NCBI GenBank assembly: GCA_050175155.1
Contig: JBFXJF010000001.1
Location: 1 to 64,000 of the forward strand
Direction: 5' to 3'
Length of the DNA: 64,000 bases
Origin: JBFXJF01 sp050175155
GTDB lineage: Bacteria > Bacillota > Bacilli > Tepidibacillales > Tepidibacillaceae
Shown: piece by piece, positions 27,280 to 35,823 of the stretch
Layout of the letters: every line of letters starts with the position of its first letter
Position numbering within the stretch: position 1 is the stretch's first letter
The notes under the pieces: model-generated
What the model was told of the DNA's origin: nothing
The model's database searches: none
Seen by the model: only the letters and a program-made list of their open reading frames with translations
Translations under genes and position numbers: made by a program

Positions 27280-28536
27280 TCAAATCAAAAAGTAATAGGA
27301 GTTTAATAGATACTCCTGCTCATATTTTTCAGCCAACCTTTTAAGATAGTTTTTAACAGTGATAACTCCTGTTTGTTCTAGCTTAAACTTCTCTAAATAT
27401 TTAAAGAATGTATCCGTTTCTTTTTCTAATGCATAATTCTTAAAATAGCCCCATACATGTAGTAGAGCATTTACATAGCTTCCGTTATTCCCTTTACTTA
27501 TAAGTCCATCTTCTAGCAAATTATAAAAAATGAGAGCCGAAGCGTCTTTTTTATTTTTTAAAAGTTCTCTGATTTCTTTGTATTTGTTATGAGACCTTTC
27601 TAAAATGATGTATTTATATCTACTCCATTCATCCTCTAATTCCCTAATATTTAAATCAGGTGTTGTACAATTGATGCATTTAACACAAGACAAGTTTTTA
27701 TCTTTTACCTCTAACATGATGTCTATATCATCTCTATCAATCATTTTATAAAAGTTCAAAAACTCGTTAATGCCAATGTACTCAGAATGAGAACCTAGTT
27801 TTTTTGTTTCACTCTGTTGGGAATAATGAATTTTTTGAAGTCCGTCTTGCTTTTTCCATGTGGTTTTGCATTTATTAATCCAATCGATTTCTGTTAATTC
27901 TTGTTCTGATGGATTAATAAGATTATGTAAATTGTCAAATACCACAGGAATGTTATTCTTCATACCTATTTCAATAACTTCTTCAATATTATATATTTTA
28001 TCGTCATTTTCAATGACAAGTCGTTTTTTTACATTATCAGAAAGACTCTGATAGTTTTCTATGAATCTCTGGATAGATTGGGGTTTGTCACCGTAAGCTC
28101 CACCAATGTGAAGAATAATCTTATGCTCTTGATTCAATCCTAAGCTATCAAGTATCCTAGTATGATAAAGCAAATCATTTATTGCTCTTTTTACAATCTC
28201 TTTATTGTTGGAATTTAAAACCGTATATTGTCCCGGATGCAGTGAAACACGCATGTTGTTATTTTTTATTTTTTTACCAATTGATAGCAATTCTTGCTGA
28301 AAAATTTCCCACCATTTTACTTTGTTAACATCAGAAGATCCAAATGGGATCAAATCTGAACTGATTCTGAATAGTTTTATATTGTTTTCTATGTTGTAAT
28401 CAATACTATTACTCAATGAACTAATATTGTATGTTATCAATTCAGTTAATTTCATGCTACTTACATTGTTTAATCGACAAGTTTTCATATTAGTATTTTG
28501 TACTCCAATTAACTTACATGCATATCCTATGCTCAT
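27280..28536 (-). CDS. UV damage endonuclease UvsE
   Basis: 418-aa TIM-barrel endonuclease (UvdE family) that nicks 5' of UV photoproducts. SLHPGQYTVLNS, HIGGAYGDK and IENDD are the family metal-binding segments. The C-terminal extension (about 290-418) is longer than in the core enzyme. ATG 28536 after GGGAGATA. It is the first gene of the block between yqeM and comEA, opposite in strand to its neighbours. Confidence 0.93.
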   Translation of the reverse strand: MSIGYACKLIGVQNTNMKTCRLNNVSSMKLTELITYNISSLSNSIDYNIENNIKLFRISSDLIPFGSSDVNKVKWWEIFQQELLSIGKKIKNNNMRVSLHPGQYTVLNSNNKEIVKRAINDLLYHTRILDSLGLNQEHKIILHIGGAYGDKPQSIQRFIENYQSLSDNVKKRLVIENDDKIYNIEEVIEIGMKNNIPVVFDNLHNLINPSEQELTEIDWINKCKTTWKKQDGLQKIHYSQQSETKKLGSHSEYIGINEFLNFYKMIDRDDIDIMLEVKDKNLSCVKCINCTTPDLNIRELEDEWSRYKYIILERSHNKYKEIRELLKNKKDASALIFYNLLEDGLISKGNNGSYVNALLHVWGYFKNYALEKETDTFFKYLEKFKLEQTGVITVKNYLKRLAEKYEQEYLLNSYYFLI

Positions 28537-28676
28537 AATATATCTCCCTATTCACAAATCTCAATCATCTTCATGCAAATATTATATAGTACAATACAAT
28601 TAAGCAAAAGTTATATTAAATGATCTTAAGTTTATTGCTTTTGTTACTCTAATAGTGGTCCATTAATTCAAAATAA

Positions 28677-29378
28677 TTAATTGAAAATCAGTATGGGAAA
28701 ATAATAACTATTACTAATGCATTAGGAAATCAAACAGAATGGGATGCAGCAAACCTTTCAGAACAACAACTAGAGGACCTAGCAAACTTAACAGATGAAT
28801 GGAATAGTGCAACAACACAAGAACAAATAGATGCAATTCATGCTGAAGCAGAAGCAATAAGGAATGAAGAAAGAAGTGCTAACGAAGTAGGAACAGAAAG
28901 TGGAATAACAATAGATAGCAGTAGAGGAGCACCTATAGGTGGTACAGTAATATACGAACCGACCTATATACCAGTTATATATGACCCAATGGATGATGCA
29001 CCTACAGTAGACCGGCAGATGGTAAGTGATGCTAATGTTGGTTTAACTTCGCTATAGGGGATGATATAAAAGAGATTTTTGACTATGATGCAAGCATTGA
29101 TGATGTAGTAATTGTAACTAGTTATGCACTAGGAGCAAAAGGGTATCAAATGGCATTCCAAGTACCATTACAAAAGAGGAGATTGTAGCTGCAAACAAGG
29201 TTAATATGAAATGATGGCTAAACAAGATTTGAAAATGGTTAATGTTGCAGCTAAAGAGGTTGGTGATGATAGAAATGCTTTTGGTGAATATATACACGAA
29301 TTAAAAGCAGATTTAGGAATGAAACCAAGAAAACAAATTTCAAGAAATTGTTTAAACACACCGGTTTTTTCTGTATAA
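28677..29378 (+). pseudogene. Decayed C-terminal region of an Rhs/YD-repeat protein
   Basis: Three or four reading-frame pieces follow one another. Piece 1 (28677-29057, no start codon) begins YGKIITITNALGNQTEW, a YD-repeat motif, and contains the helical LTDEWNSATTQEQIDAIHAE. Piece 2, about 29037-29188 in another frame, has FNFAIGDDIKEIFDYDA. Piece 3 reads ITKEEIVAANK. Piece 4 (29211-29378) has MVNVAAKEVGDDRNAFGEYI and ELKADLGMKP, like the tail of polymorphic-toxin/Rhs proteins. The shifts between frames and the missing N terminus show a relic. 28537-28676 holds nothing recognisable. Confidence 0.7.
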
Positions 29379-29391
29379 TAGAGATCAAGAA

Positions 29392-29598
29392 ATGCACCAT
29401 TTGCCACATTTTCATGCGATATATGGGGAATATTCAGGCTCTTTGACACTTGATGGCGAACAGATAACTGGGAATATTCCAAAGAAGCAACAGAAGCTTA
29501 TTGCAGCGTGGGCAACAATTCATCAAGAAGAACTTGAAGTACTTTGGAAAGTTATTCAAGAAACTGGAGAGTATTTTTCTATTAAGGGATTGGAGTGA
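29392..29598 (+). CDS. DUF4160 protein, probably N-terminally truncated
   Basis: 68 aa. LPHFHAIYGEYSGSLTL plus ITGNIPKKQQKLIAAWA match DUF4160, whose members usually carry about 20 more N-terminal residues. The same frame stays open upstream to 29356 (RFFLYNRDQE) without a start, so the 5' end may be lost at the junction with the Rhs relic. DUF4160 and DUF2442 genes commonly pair, as here; a toxin-antitoxin-like role has been suggested for such pairs but is not shown. Confidence 0.72.
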   Translation: MHHLPHFHAIYGEYSGSLTLDGEQITGNIPKKQQKLIAAWATIHQEELEVLWKVIQETGEYFSIKGLE

Positions 29599-29604
29599 TT
29601 TTAT

Positions 29605-29841
29605 ATGGTACCTAGACCAAAGGAAGTAAGACCTTTAGAAGATTTTTGCCTTCAAGTGGTTTTTGAAAACGGGGAAATAAAAGTATATGACATGTCTTCG
29701 ATGATTGAAAAGCCATTTTATAGCAAATTGAAGAATAAAAGCTTGTTTGATACTGTCAAGGTTAATGATATCACTCTGGAATGGTTTACAGGACAGGATA
29801 TATGCCCAGATGAGCTTTATAATAACAGTAGAAGTGTTTAA
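29605..29841 (+). CDS. DUF2442 protein
   Basis: 78 aa. PRPKEVRPLEDFCLQVVF, FENGEIKVYD and the C-terminal EWFTGQDICPDELY match DUF2442. It begins 7 bp after the DUF4160 stop, with only a modest ribosome site (GGAGTG). Function unknown. An intrinsic terminator follows at 29853. Confidence 0.82.
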   Translation: MVPRPKEVRPLEDFCLQVVFENGEIKVYDMSSMIEKPFYSKLKNKSLFDTVKVNDITLEWFTGQDICPDELYNNSRSV

Positions 29842-29852
29842 AGGATTTCTAG

Positions 29853-29890
29853 CCCAGTATACCAATAAAACGGTAGCTGGGTTTTTCTTT
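29853..29890 (+). terminator. Intrinsic terminator after DUF2442
   Basis: CCCAG/CTGGG and inner TACC/GGTA stems followed by TTTTT. Confidence 0.75.
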
Positions 29891-29990
29891 TGCCTAAAAT
29901 CCAAAAAGTAAATACAAAAATTAATAAATTGTATTTTCAAATATAAAATATAGTGATCTACTATTAAAATCAAATAGGGGAAATTAAAAA

Positions 29991-30161
29991 ATGGCAGATT
30001 TAATCAATATTAGACTCATAAAAGACAGCCCAGCAGTTGAAGCTATGGACTACGCAGCCCATAATTTAGGCATGTCAAGAAATGAAATGATTATCAAGGC
30101 AGTTACCATACATGGGCGCAGGATGCAGGTAATCAAACATCTTCATATCAATATGATTTAG
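29991..30161 (+). CDS. Small ribbon-helix-helix-like protein
   Basis: 56 aa. It starts MADLINIRLIKDSPAVEAMD and continues GMSRNEMIIKAV, the strand-helix-turn-helix pattern of CopG/RHH antitoxin repressors. AGGGGAAA precedes the ATG. The final 12 residues (HGRRMQVIKHLHINMI) do not look like the fold and may result from a frameshift. No intact toxin is next to it. In another frame, 30120-30206 reads DAGNQTSSYQYD, possibly a further YD-repeat scrap. Confidence 0.55.
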   Translation: MADLINIRLIKDSPAVEAMDYAAHNLGMSRNEMIIKAVTIHGRRMQVIKHLHINMI

Positions 30162-30345
30162 TATTGAATCCAGTAAGAGTATTAGATAGAATTTTGCAAG
30201 TATAGACGGTGGACACAGCCTTGATGTGATGATTTGATAAATTCGTAGTTAATACTAGAAAAAAGTGGATTAAAGAAATAGAAGGAGCTATAGATCAGAA
30301 GAATCTGTATATTTAATAAGGTTTGTATAGGAGGTCAAATTAAAA

Positions 30346-30377
30346 ACATGGGAGAAAGATTCCCCTTTCTCCCATGT
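30346..30377 (-). terminator. Terminator of the amt operon
   Basis: ACATGGGAGAAAG and CTTTCTCCCATGT are perfectly complementary (13 bp); on the minus strand the stem is followed by TTTTTAA. 30162-30345 holds no recognisable gene. Confidence 0.82.
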
Positions 30378-30410
30378 AGAATATTAGTAATTTCTTTTTC
30401 TTATGTTAGT

Positions 30411-31706
30411 TTAACTAACATTGCTTTTAGGTTGAATTACATTTACACCTGTAACTTCTTGAAAATCGTATAGACTTTTTGGTATCTCTGAAAAACGTTC
30501 AAGTTCATTATAGGCAGGTATGCCGTGATATGACATGTCTAGTCCTTCTTCTTCCTCTTTTGCAGTAGCTCTTATACCAACAGTAATTTTGGCTACTTGG
30601 GCAACGGCTAAACCACCTACAAAACCCCAACAGCTGATTACAATTGCTCCAAATATTTGAACAAAAAATAATCTTGTCTCTCCTGTAGTTAATAGTCCGG
30701 CTTGAGAATCTAACAGTCCAAGGGCTATTACACCGAAAAATCCGTTAAAACCGTGTACAGCAACTGCTCCAACAGGGTCGTCAATCTTAATTTTATCTAC
30801 GAACAGTGTAGCGCCTATAACTATAATACCTGCGGTAAAACCTATCAATATTGCACTCCATTGAGATATATATGCACATCCAGCAGTCACAGCAACTAAG
30901 CCTGACAAAGCTCCATTGATTGTGATACTTGGATCTGCCTTTCCATATTTAAATAGTGTAAATAACAAAGCTGAGGTTCCACCGGCAGCAGAAGCCAGCA
31001 TAGTATTTAAAGCAATTATTGATAAAGCGGGATCCGAAGCATCTAATGTACTTCCGGCATTAAACGCAAACCATCCGAAGAATAGTAGAAATGCGCCAGC
31101 AGAAGCCAAAGGAATATTACTTGGTGCAAAGACGTTAGCACCACCATCGGAATTGAAGCGCCCAGTTCTTGGTCCAAGACGCCAAGCAATAGCTAATGCA
31201 GCAAAGCCACCCATAGCATGAATCACCGCGGAGCCTGCAAAGTCTTTCATCCCTAAGTTCCCCAACCATCCACCACCCCAGACCCAATGGCCGGAGATTG
31301 GATAGATAATCATTGTTATAAGAGCGGCAATTATAATATAAGCTTTAAAATTCATTCTTTCTGCAACTGCCCCAGATATGATTGAAATACAAGCTATAGC
31401 AAAACCCATTTGAAACAAAACAAATGCTGCAGAAGGTAAATCTAAACTTAAAACAATATTTTGAGGTGCTCCAAATAGCGAGAAACCTATAATACCGAAC
31501 TTATCAGAACCAAACATAAAGCCAAAACCAATTGCCCAATAAGCTAACGCGGCAATAGATAGATCTACAAATATTTTCATTGTAACATTGACCGCATTCT
31601 TTGTTCTTACCAATCCTGCTTCGAGAAGACTAAATCCTCCCTCCATAAATATAACCATTGCTCCGGCAAGTACAATCCAGACTGTGTTTAAATAAATAAG
31701 ATCCAT
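30411..31706 (-). CDS. Ammonium transporter Amt
   Basis: 431-aa channel with eleven membrane helices. FMEGGFSLLEAGLVRTKN, the conserved SGAVAERM and GGFAALAIAW motifs and the pore His in FFGWFAFNAGS/VHGFNGFFG segments are present. It imports ammonium and is gated by PII. It starts 3 bp after the PII stop with AAGGAAGGTGAG as ribosome site, so the two are cotranscribed. Confidence 0.96.
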   Translation of the reverse strand: MDLIYLNTVWIVLAGAMVIFMEGGFSLLEAGLVRTKNAVNVTMKIFVDLSIAALAYWAIGFGFMFGSDKFGIIGFSLFGAPQNIVLSLDLPSAAFVLFQMGFAIACISIISGAVAERMNFKAYIIIAALITMIIYPISGHWVWGGGWLGNLGMKDFAGSAVIHAMGGFAALAIAWRLGPRTGRFNSDGGANVFAPSNIPLASAGAFLLFFGWFAFNAGSTLDASDPALSIIALNTMLASAAGGTSALLFTLFKYGKADPSITINGALSGLVAVTAGCAYISQWSAILIGFTAGIIVIGATLFVDKIKIDDPVGAVAVHGFNGFFGVIALGLLDSQAGLLTTGETRLFFVQIFGAIVISCWGFVGGLAVAQVAKITVGIRATAKEEEEGLDMSYHGIPAYNELERFSEIPKSLYDFQEVTGVNVIQPKSNVS

Positions 31707-31709
31707 CAG

Positions 31710-32072
31710 TTACTCACCTTCCTTTACGTTAAGTTCATCAATGGTATCATCGACTAAGCCAGTTCGAATATTATAGGCCATCTCTAGATTTGAAACAAAA
31801 ATTTTACCGTCTCCATTTTCTTTTGTTTGAGCAGCGGAAATTATTGTCGCAATAGTTTTTTCAACCATGTAATCAGATAGAATTATTTTTAACTCCACCT
31901 TGGGGTGTAAACTAACCTTGTAATTATGACCTCGGTAGACGCCATGAGAATCTTGTTGTCTACCTCTGCCAACTACTTGGCTTACCGTAAAACCAGTTAC
32001 ATTAATCGCTTCGAGCGCTTTAATTGTCGCTTGAAGTTTGTCGGGCCTTAAAATTGCTTCAATTTTTTTCAT
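31710..32072 (-). CDS. Nitrogen regulatory PII protein
   Basis: 120 aa. IEAILRPDKLQATIKALE starts the PII fold; the T-loop GRGRQQDSHGVYRGHNYKV keeps Tyr in HNY; the B-loop is KENGDGKIFV. It senses 2-oxoglutarate and ATP/ADP and blocks Amt. The T-loop is diverged from GlnB/GlnK (KGH...Y..GAEY), as in PII proteins dedicated to Amt. The product of amt immediately downstream is the expected partner. Confidence 0.94.
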   Translation of the reverse strand: MKKIEAILRPDKLQATIKALEAINVTGFTVSQVVGRGRQQDSHGVYRGHNYKVSLHPKVELKIILSDYMVEKTIATIISAAQTKENGDGKIFVSNLEMAYNIRTGLVDDTIDELNVKEGE

Positions 32073-32171
32073 AGCATGTCACCTTTTCTCACATATATTT
32101 GTTATAAATAATAACATGAGAAAAAATAAAAATCAACTACAAAATTCAAAAATAGGCAAAAAAAATTGAAG

Positions 32172-32230
32172 AAAACAAAGGGGACGGTTCTTTTTGTTTG
32201 CGAACAAAAAGAACCGTCCCCTTTGTTTTT
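32172..32230. repeat. GGGGACGGTTCT hairpin repeat, copy 2
   Basis: AAAACAAAGGGGACGGTTCT and its complement around TTGCGAA, between the PII and MFS genes. Stem ends in TTTTT on the + strand and is flanked by A-runs on the other, so it can terminate in both directions. Confidence 0.9.
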
Positions 32231-32251
32231 CCCTCGTCATCAATTACATTA

Positions 32252-33445
32252 TTAAACCTTTGCCCTATTTCTATACAAATATCTGAAATAGATTAGTAGA
32301 TAAAGTAATAACAATATTAGCGATAACCTATACATTGTAGAATATGATGTAGCTCTTGCTACGGTGCCTAAGAAAATGGAACCCGCTCCAATTCCTATAT
32401 CAAATGCAGAAAAAAATGTTCCGTTTGCTGCACCTCTTTTACTAGGTGATACCCGATTAATTGTCCAAGCTAGTAAGGAAGGCTGAACACTTCCGAATCC
32501 CAATCCATAAAAGAAGGAAGCTAATAATAACATATAAACATCTGTTGAGTACGAAAGGATAATTAAACCGATTGATGCCGAGAATGCCCCTGGTATAAGA
32601 ATCCATTTATGCCCCTTGCGATCGAATATTAGTCCAGCAATTGGTCTAGTTAACATTACTGTAATCGCATTTCCAAAAAAGAACCAGCCTACGTTCTCGA
32701 TCCCAACTTCTTTACCATATAAAGTAATAAAGGTAACGATTCCTCCATAAGTAATTGATAAAAGAAGAATTAATAATCCAGGAAATAATGCATCCTTCTC
32801 ATATAAGTCTTTTAATTTCAATCCCTTTTCCCCAGTTTTTATTGGCTTGTTCTTTGGAATAGAAATGAATTGAGATAAGAATAGAGATGTAATAGCCATT
32901 GCTAAAGAAATTAAAAACAAGTAAGAAAAACCAAATGTATTCATTATCCATATTCCAAAAAGTGGTGCTAATGCCATAGCAAAAGTTGAGGATAATCCGT
33001 AATACCCCATTCCTTCGCCACGTCTACTTGCTGGAATAATTTCAGATATGATTGCGCCAAGAGATGTTGTAGTTGTTCCCCAACCGATTCCGTGAATAAA
33101 ACGTAAGATTAATATTAGAATGACGGTGTTCATCCAATTATAGGATATTACAGATAATGAAAAAATAGATAACCCAATAAATAAAATAACTTTTTGATTA
33201 TAGGTGTCTAAAGCTTTCCCGACAAATGGTCTAGATATCAATGCGGATATTGTATAGATTCCAATAACCCAGCCTATTGCAAATGCATCTCCACCCGCTA
33301 ATTCTGTATAAGCAGGCAAAGTAGGAATTAACATTTGAAAACTAAAGAATAAAAAAAGATTAGATAAGGTTGTAATCAAAAAATCTCTAGTCCATAAAGG
33401 GGCTTTATTTACTTCTTTTTTGTTGTCATCTAAGGTATTATTCAA
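32252..33445 (-). CDS. MFS transporter
   Basis: 397 aa with twelve membrane helices. The motif A region SRPFVGKALDTYNQK lies between helices 2 and 3 and again TRPIAGLIFDRKGHK in the second half. Such two-copy motifs fit drug or metabolite exporters of the DHA1 type; substrate unknown. The start is TTG 33445 with AGGGGATT upstream. It faces the same way as the ars operon downstream of arsC (74 bp apart), so read-through is possible. Confidence 0.87.
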   Translation of the reverse strand: MNNTLDDNKKEVNKAPLWTRDFLITTLSNLFLFFSFQMLIPTLPAYTELAGGDAFAIGWVIGIYTISALISRPFVGKALDTYNQKVILFIGLSIFSLSVISYNWMNTVILILILRFIHGIGWGTTTTSLGAIISEIIPASRRGEGMGYYGLSSTFAMALAPLFGIWIMNTFGFSYLFLISLAMAITSLFLSQFISIPKNKPIKTGEKGLKLKDLYEKDALFPGLLILLLSITYGGIVTFITLYGKEVGIENVGWFFFGNAITVMLTRPIAGLIFDRKGHKWILIPGAFSASIGLIILSYSTDVYMLLLASFFYGLGFGSVQPSLLAWTINRVSPSKRGAANGTFFSAFDIGIGAGSIFLGTVARATSYSTMYRLSLILLLLYLLIYFRYLYRNRAKV

Positions 33446-33519
33446 TATTAAATCCCCTATCAGTAAATATTATCTAATTTTAGCAAACAAAATAATTATA
33501 TCAAAAATTTACAATAAAT

Positions 33520-33930
33520 TTATATTAGATCAAGAACTTCCTTTTTTAAAATAAGAACCTTGTCTTCGATAGTTTTTGCTAACTTAATGTACTCATCTTT
33601 ACCTTTACCATGAGGATCCTCAAGACCCCAATCTTCACGATGTTTACATGGTAAAAAAGGACAATTAACATTACAACCCATTGTTACAAGAACGTCTATT
33701 GTTGGAATATCGGATAATATTTTAGGGAATTGTGTTTTGATCATATCTACTCCATAAAGTTCTTTAATCACTTCAACAGCAGTAAGATCTATTTCAGATT
33801 TTATTTCAGTTCCCGCGGAATAAGCTTCAAATTCATCTTTTGCAAATATTTTGGAGATCGCTTCTGCCATTTGTGAACGACAAGAATTGTGAACACATAC
33901 GAACGCTACCTTTGGTTTTTCTGTTTTCAT
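33520..33930 (-). CDS. Arsenate reductase, LMW-phosphatase type
   Basis: 136 aa. The N-terminal phosphatase loop CVHNSCRS holds the nucleophilic Cys. MGCNVNCPFLPC supplies the two redox cysteines of the thioredoxin-coupled enzyme, followed by EDWGLEDPHGK. It reduces arsenate to arsenite for the ACR3 pump, whose gene stops 1 bp before this start. Part of arsR-acr3-arsC. Confidence 0.96.
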   Translation of the reverse strand: MKTEKPKVAFVCVHNSCRSQMAEAISKIFAKDEFEAYSAGTEIKSEIDLTAVEVIKELYGVDMIKTQFPKILSDIPTIDVLVTMGCNVNCPFLPCKHREDWGLEDPHGKGKDEYIKLAKTIEDKVLILKKEVLDLI

Positions 33931-33931
33931 A

Positions 33932-35017
33932 TTAAACTCCCTCCATAGAAATTTTTTCTGGAAACCAATGTCTAGTATTATTTGCTATCTTTACAAGAGT
34001 AAGCATTACTGGAACTTCTACTAAGACACCTACAATAGTAGCAAGTGCAACAGGAGAAGTAGCTCCAAATAACGCAATGGCTACAGCAACAGAGAGTTCA
34101 AAGAAGTTTGATGCACCAATCATTCCAGCAGGTGCAGCTATATCATGTGGTAGTTTAAGTTCTTTACTTGCCAAGTATGCAATGAAAAATATTAAAAAAG
34201 TTTGAATTGTTAATGGTATCGCAATTAAAACAATATGTAACGGATTTTCTAAAATAATCTGTCCTTGATAAGAAAATATGATAATAAGGGTTAATAAAAG
34301 GCCGGCTATTGTAACATTATTAAATTTTGGGATAAAGGATTTATTGAAATATTCTTCTCCTTTATTTTTAATAATTAACGAACGTGATAAGATTCCGCTA
34401 GATAAAGGAATAACTACGAAAAGAAAGACTGACAATAGAAGTGTTTCAAATGGAATATATATTTTACTAACACCTAATAATAATGCAACAATTGGAGCGT
34501 AAGCAACAAGAATTATCAAATCATTAGTTGCTACTTGAACAACAGTATAAGTAGCATTTCCCTTTGTTAGGTGACTCCAAACAAATACCATTGCTGTACA
34601 TGGTGCGGCACCCAACAATACTGCTCCAGCCAAATAACTTTTCGCTAAATCTTCCGGTATTATATTTTTAAAAACAATATAGAAAAAGAATGCTGCAATA
34701 GCATACATTGTAAATGGTTTAATAAGCCAATTAGTGATCCAAGTAACATAAAGTCCTTTAGGATTGTTTTTTATATACTTGATTGATTTGAAATCTACTT
34801 TCATCATCATTGGAAAGATCATTAACCAGATAAGAATAGCTATTGGTATAGAGACGTTTTCATACTCAAATTTTCCAAGTATATTTGGTATAGAGGGTAA
34901 ATATTTTCCGATTAATATTCCTATAATCATACAAAGAAAAACCCAAAGAGTTAAGTATTTTTCAAAAAAACTAATCCCTTCCTGTTTTGGTTTCGCAAAC
35001 ACAACTTGCACCCCCAT
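33932..35017 (-). CDS. Arsenite efflux permease ACR3
   Basis: 361 aa with ten membrane helices. PCTAMVFVWSHL carries the family's essential Cys, and GAAPC precedes it. ACR3 expels arsenite using the proton gradient. The start ATG 35017 lies 47 bp inside the end of arsR with a poor ribosome site, which suggests translational coupling. No shorter in-frame start fits better. Confidence 0.95.
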   Translation of the reverse strand: MGVQVVFAKPKQEGISFFEKYLTLWVFLCMIIGILIGKYLPSIPNILGKFEYENVSIPIAILIWLMIFPMMMKVDFKSIKYIKNNPKGLYVTWITNWLIKPFTMYAIAAFFFYIVFKNIIPEDLAKSYLAGAVLLGAAPCTAMVFVWSHLTKGNATYTVVQVATNDLIILVAYAPIVALLLGVSKIYIPFETLLLSVFLFVVIPLSSGILSRSLIIKNKGEEYFNKSFIPKFNNVTIAGLLLTLIIIFSYQGQIILENPLHIVLIAIPLTIQTFLIFFIAYLASKELKLPHDIAAPAGMIGASNFFELSVAVAIALFGATSPVALATIVGVLVEVPVMLTLVKIANNTRHWFPEKISMEGV

Positions 35018-35309
35018 CTTGTTCCGTCCGTTTGATGGACATTACTTTCATCAAAAAGGATTCTAAATCTTTCTTTTTAACTTGGTTTAAAGAATATCTC
35101 ATCCATGCACCATCTCTAACCCCGATCACCAGCTCACTTTCAGTTAAAATTTTCATATGATAGGAAAGTGTAGGTTGAGTAATATTAAATTTTTCTAATA
35201 TTTTACATGCACACAATTCATTATGGGAAAGCATATCAATAATTTTCAACCTAGTTTCATCTGCAAGCGCTTTAAAAACAATAACATAATCAGCATAAGA
35301 TAAGTCCAT
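34971..35309 (-). CDS. ArsR-family arsenic repressor
   Basis: 112-aa winged-helix repressor. The inducer site ELCACKIL places two cysteines in the first DNA-binding helix as in As(III)-sensing ArsR; a CVC pair near the C terminus (SCVCETK) could add ligands. The recognition helix is TQPTLSYHMKIL. It heads the arsenic operon. Promoter and dyad are listed separately. Confidence 0.94.
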   Translation of the reverse strand: MDLSYADYVIVFKALADETRLKIIDMLSHNELCACKILEKFNITQPTLSYHMKILTESELVIGVRDGAWMRYSLNQVKKKDLESFLMKVMSIKRTEQDGGASCVCETKTGRD

Positions 35310-35323
35310 TCAAATACCTCCTC

Positions 35324-35362
35324 ATATAGATAGAATTAAATTACATAGAGAACTATCTATAT
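35324..35362 (-). promoter_or_regulatory. Candidate ArsR operator
   Basis: ATATAGATAG and CTATCTATAT form a perfect 10-bp dyad with a 19-bp gap, between the arsR promoter -10 and the gene start. Confidence 0.65.
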
Positions 35363-35363
35363 C

Positions 35364-35392
35364 AATATAGCAATCATATAGAAAGATGTCAA
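35364..35392 (-). promoter_or_regulatory. ars operon promoter
   Basis: On the minus strand: TTGACA, 17 nt, TATATT. Confidence 0.82.
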
Positions 35393-35410
35393 TACGGAAA
35401 AAAACAAAGG

Positions 35411-35470
35411 AAAACAAAGGGGACGGTTCTTTTTGTTGGGAAAAACAAAAAGAACCGTCCCCTTTGTTTT
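35411..35470. repeat. GGGGACGGTTCT hairpin repeat, copy 3
   Basis: AAAACAAAGGGGACGGTTCT and its complement around a GGGAA-like loop, with an extra AAAACAAAGG just before and CCCTTTGTTT just after, as if from partial units. It separates the ars promoter from the leuS T-box. Confidence 0.9.
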
Positions 35471-35503
35471 CCCACCCTCCCTTTGTTTCCTATCCCCCTG
35501 CTA

Positions 35504-35533
35504 TTGACATTGATTATTATTTTTGCATATAAT
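35504..35533 (+). promoter_or_regulatory. leuS promoter
   Basis: TTGACA, 18 nt, TATAAT, directly before the T-box leader. Confidence 0.8.
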
Positions 35534-35552
35534 CATAAGTGATTATTATATG

Positions 35553-35796
35553 AGAAGTTATGAAAAGAAGTAGTAGCAAGATGGATGAAAAAAGAAGAGA
35601 GTCGGTGGTGGTGCGAACCGATATTCATTACTTGTGAACTCGTCTTTGAACATTAGAAGGGAAATTAAGTACTTTCTGACGTGAATCTGCGTTAATGATT
35701 CGAGTGGTATTTGTAATTTAAATACCATTAGGGTGGTACCACGGGAAACAACCTCTCGTCCCTAGCTAACGCTAGGGGTGGGTGGTTTTATTTTTT
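35553..35796 (+). ncRNA. T-box leader (leucine) of leuS
   Basis: Contains the stem I block AGAGAGTCGG...GGTGCGAACCG, a likely specifier GAACTCG with leucine codon CTC at 35639-35641, and the T-box core AGGGTGGTACCACGG (35730-35744). The terminator CCCTAGC/GCTAGGG with T-run lies at about 35760-35796. Uncharged tRNA-Leu(GAG) should allow leuS read-through. Confidence 0.93.
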
Positions 35797-35823
35797 TAAT
35801 TTTATAACCAGGGGGTAAATATA

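Noticed and set aside
29635..29973. 112-aa minus-strand frame over DUF2442 and its terminator
   Set aside because: Runs through a terminator hairpin and is antisense to a recognisable domain.
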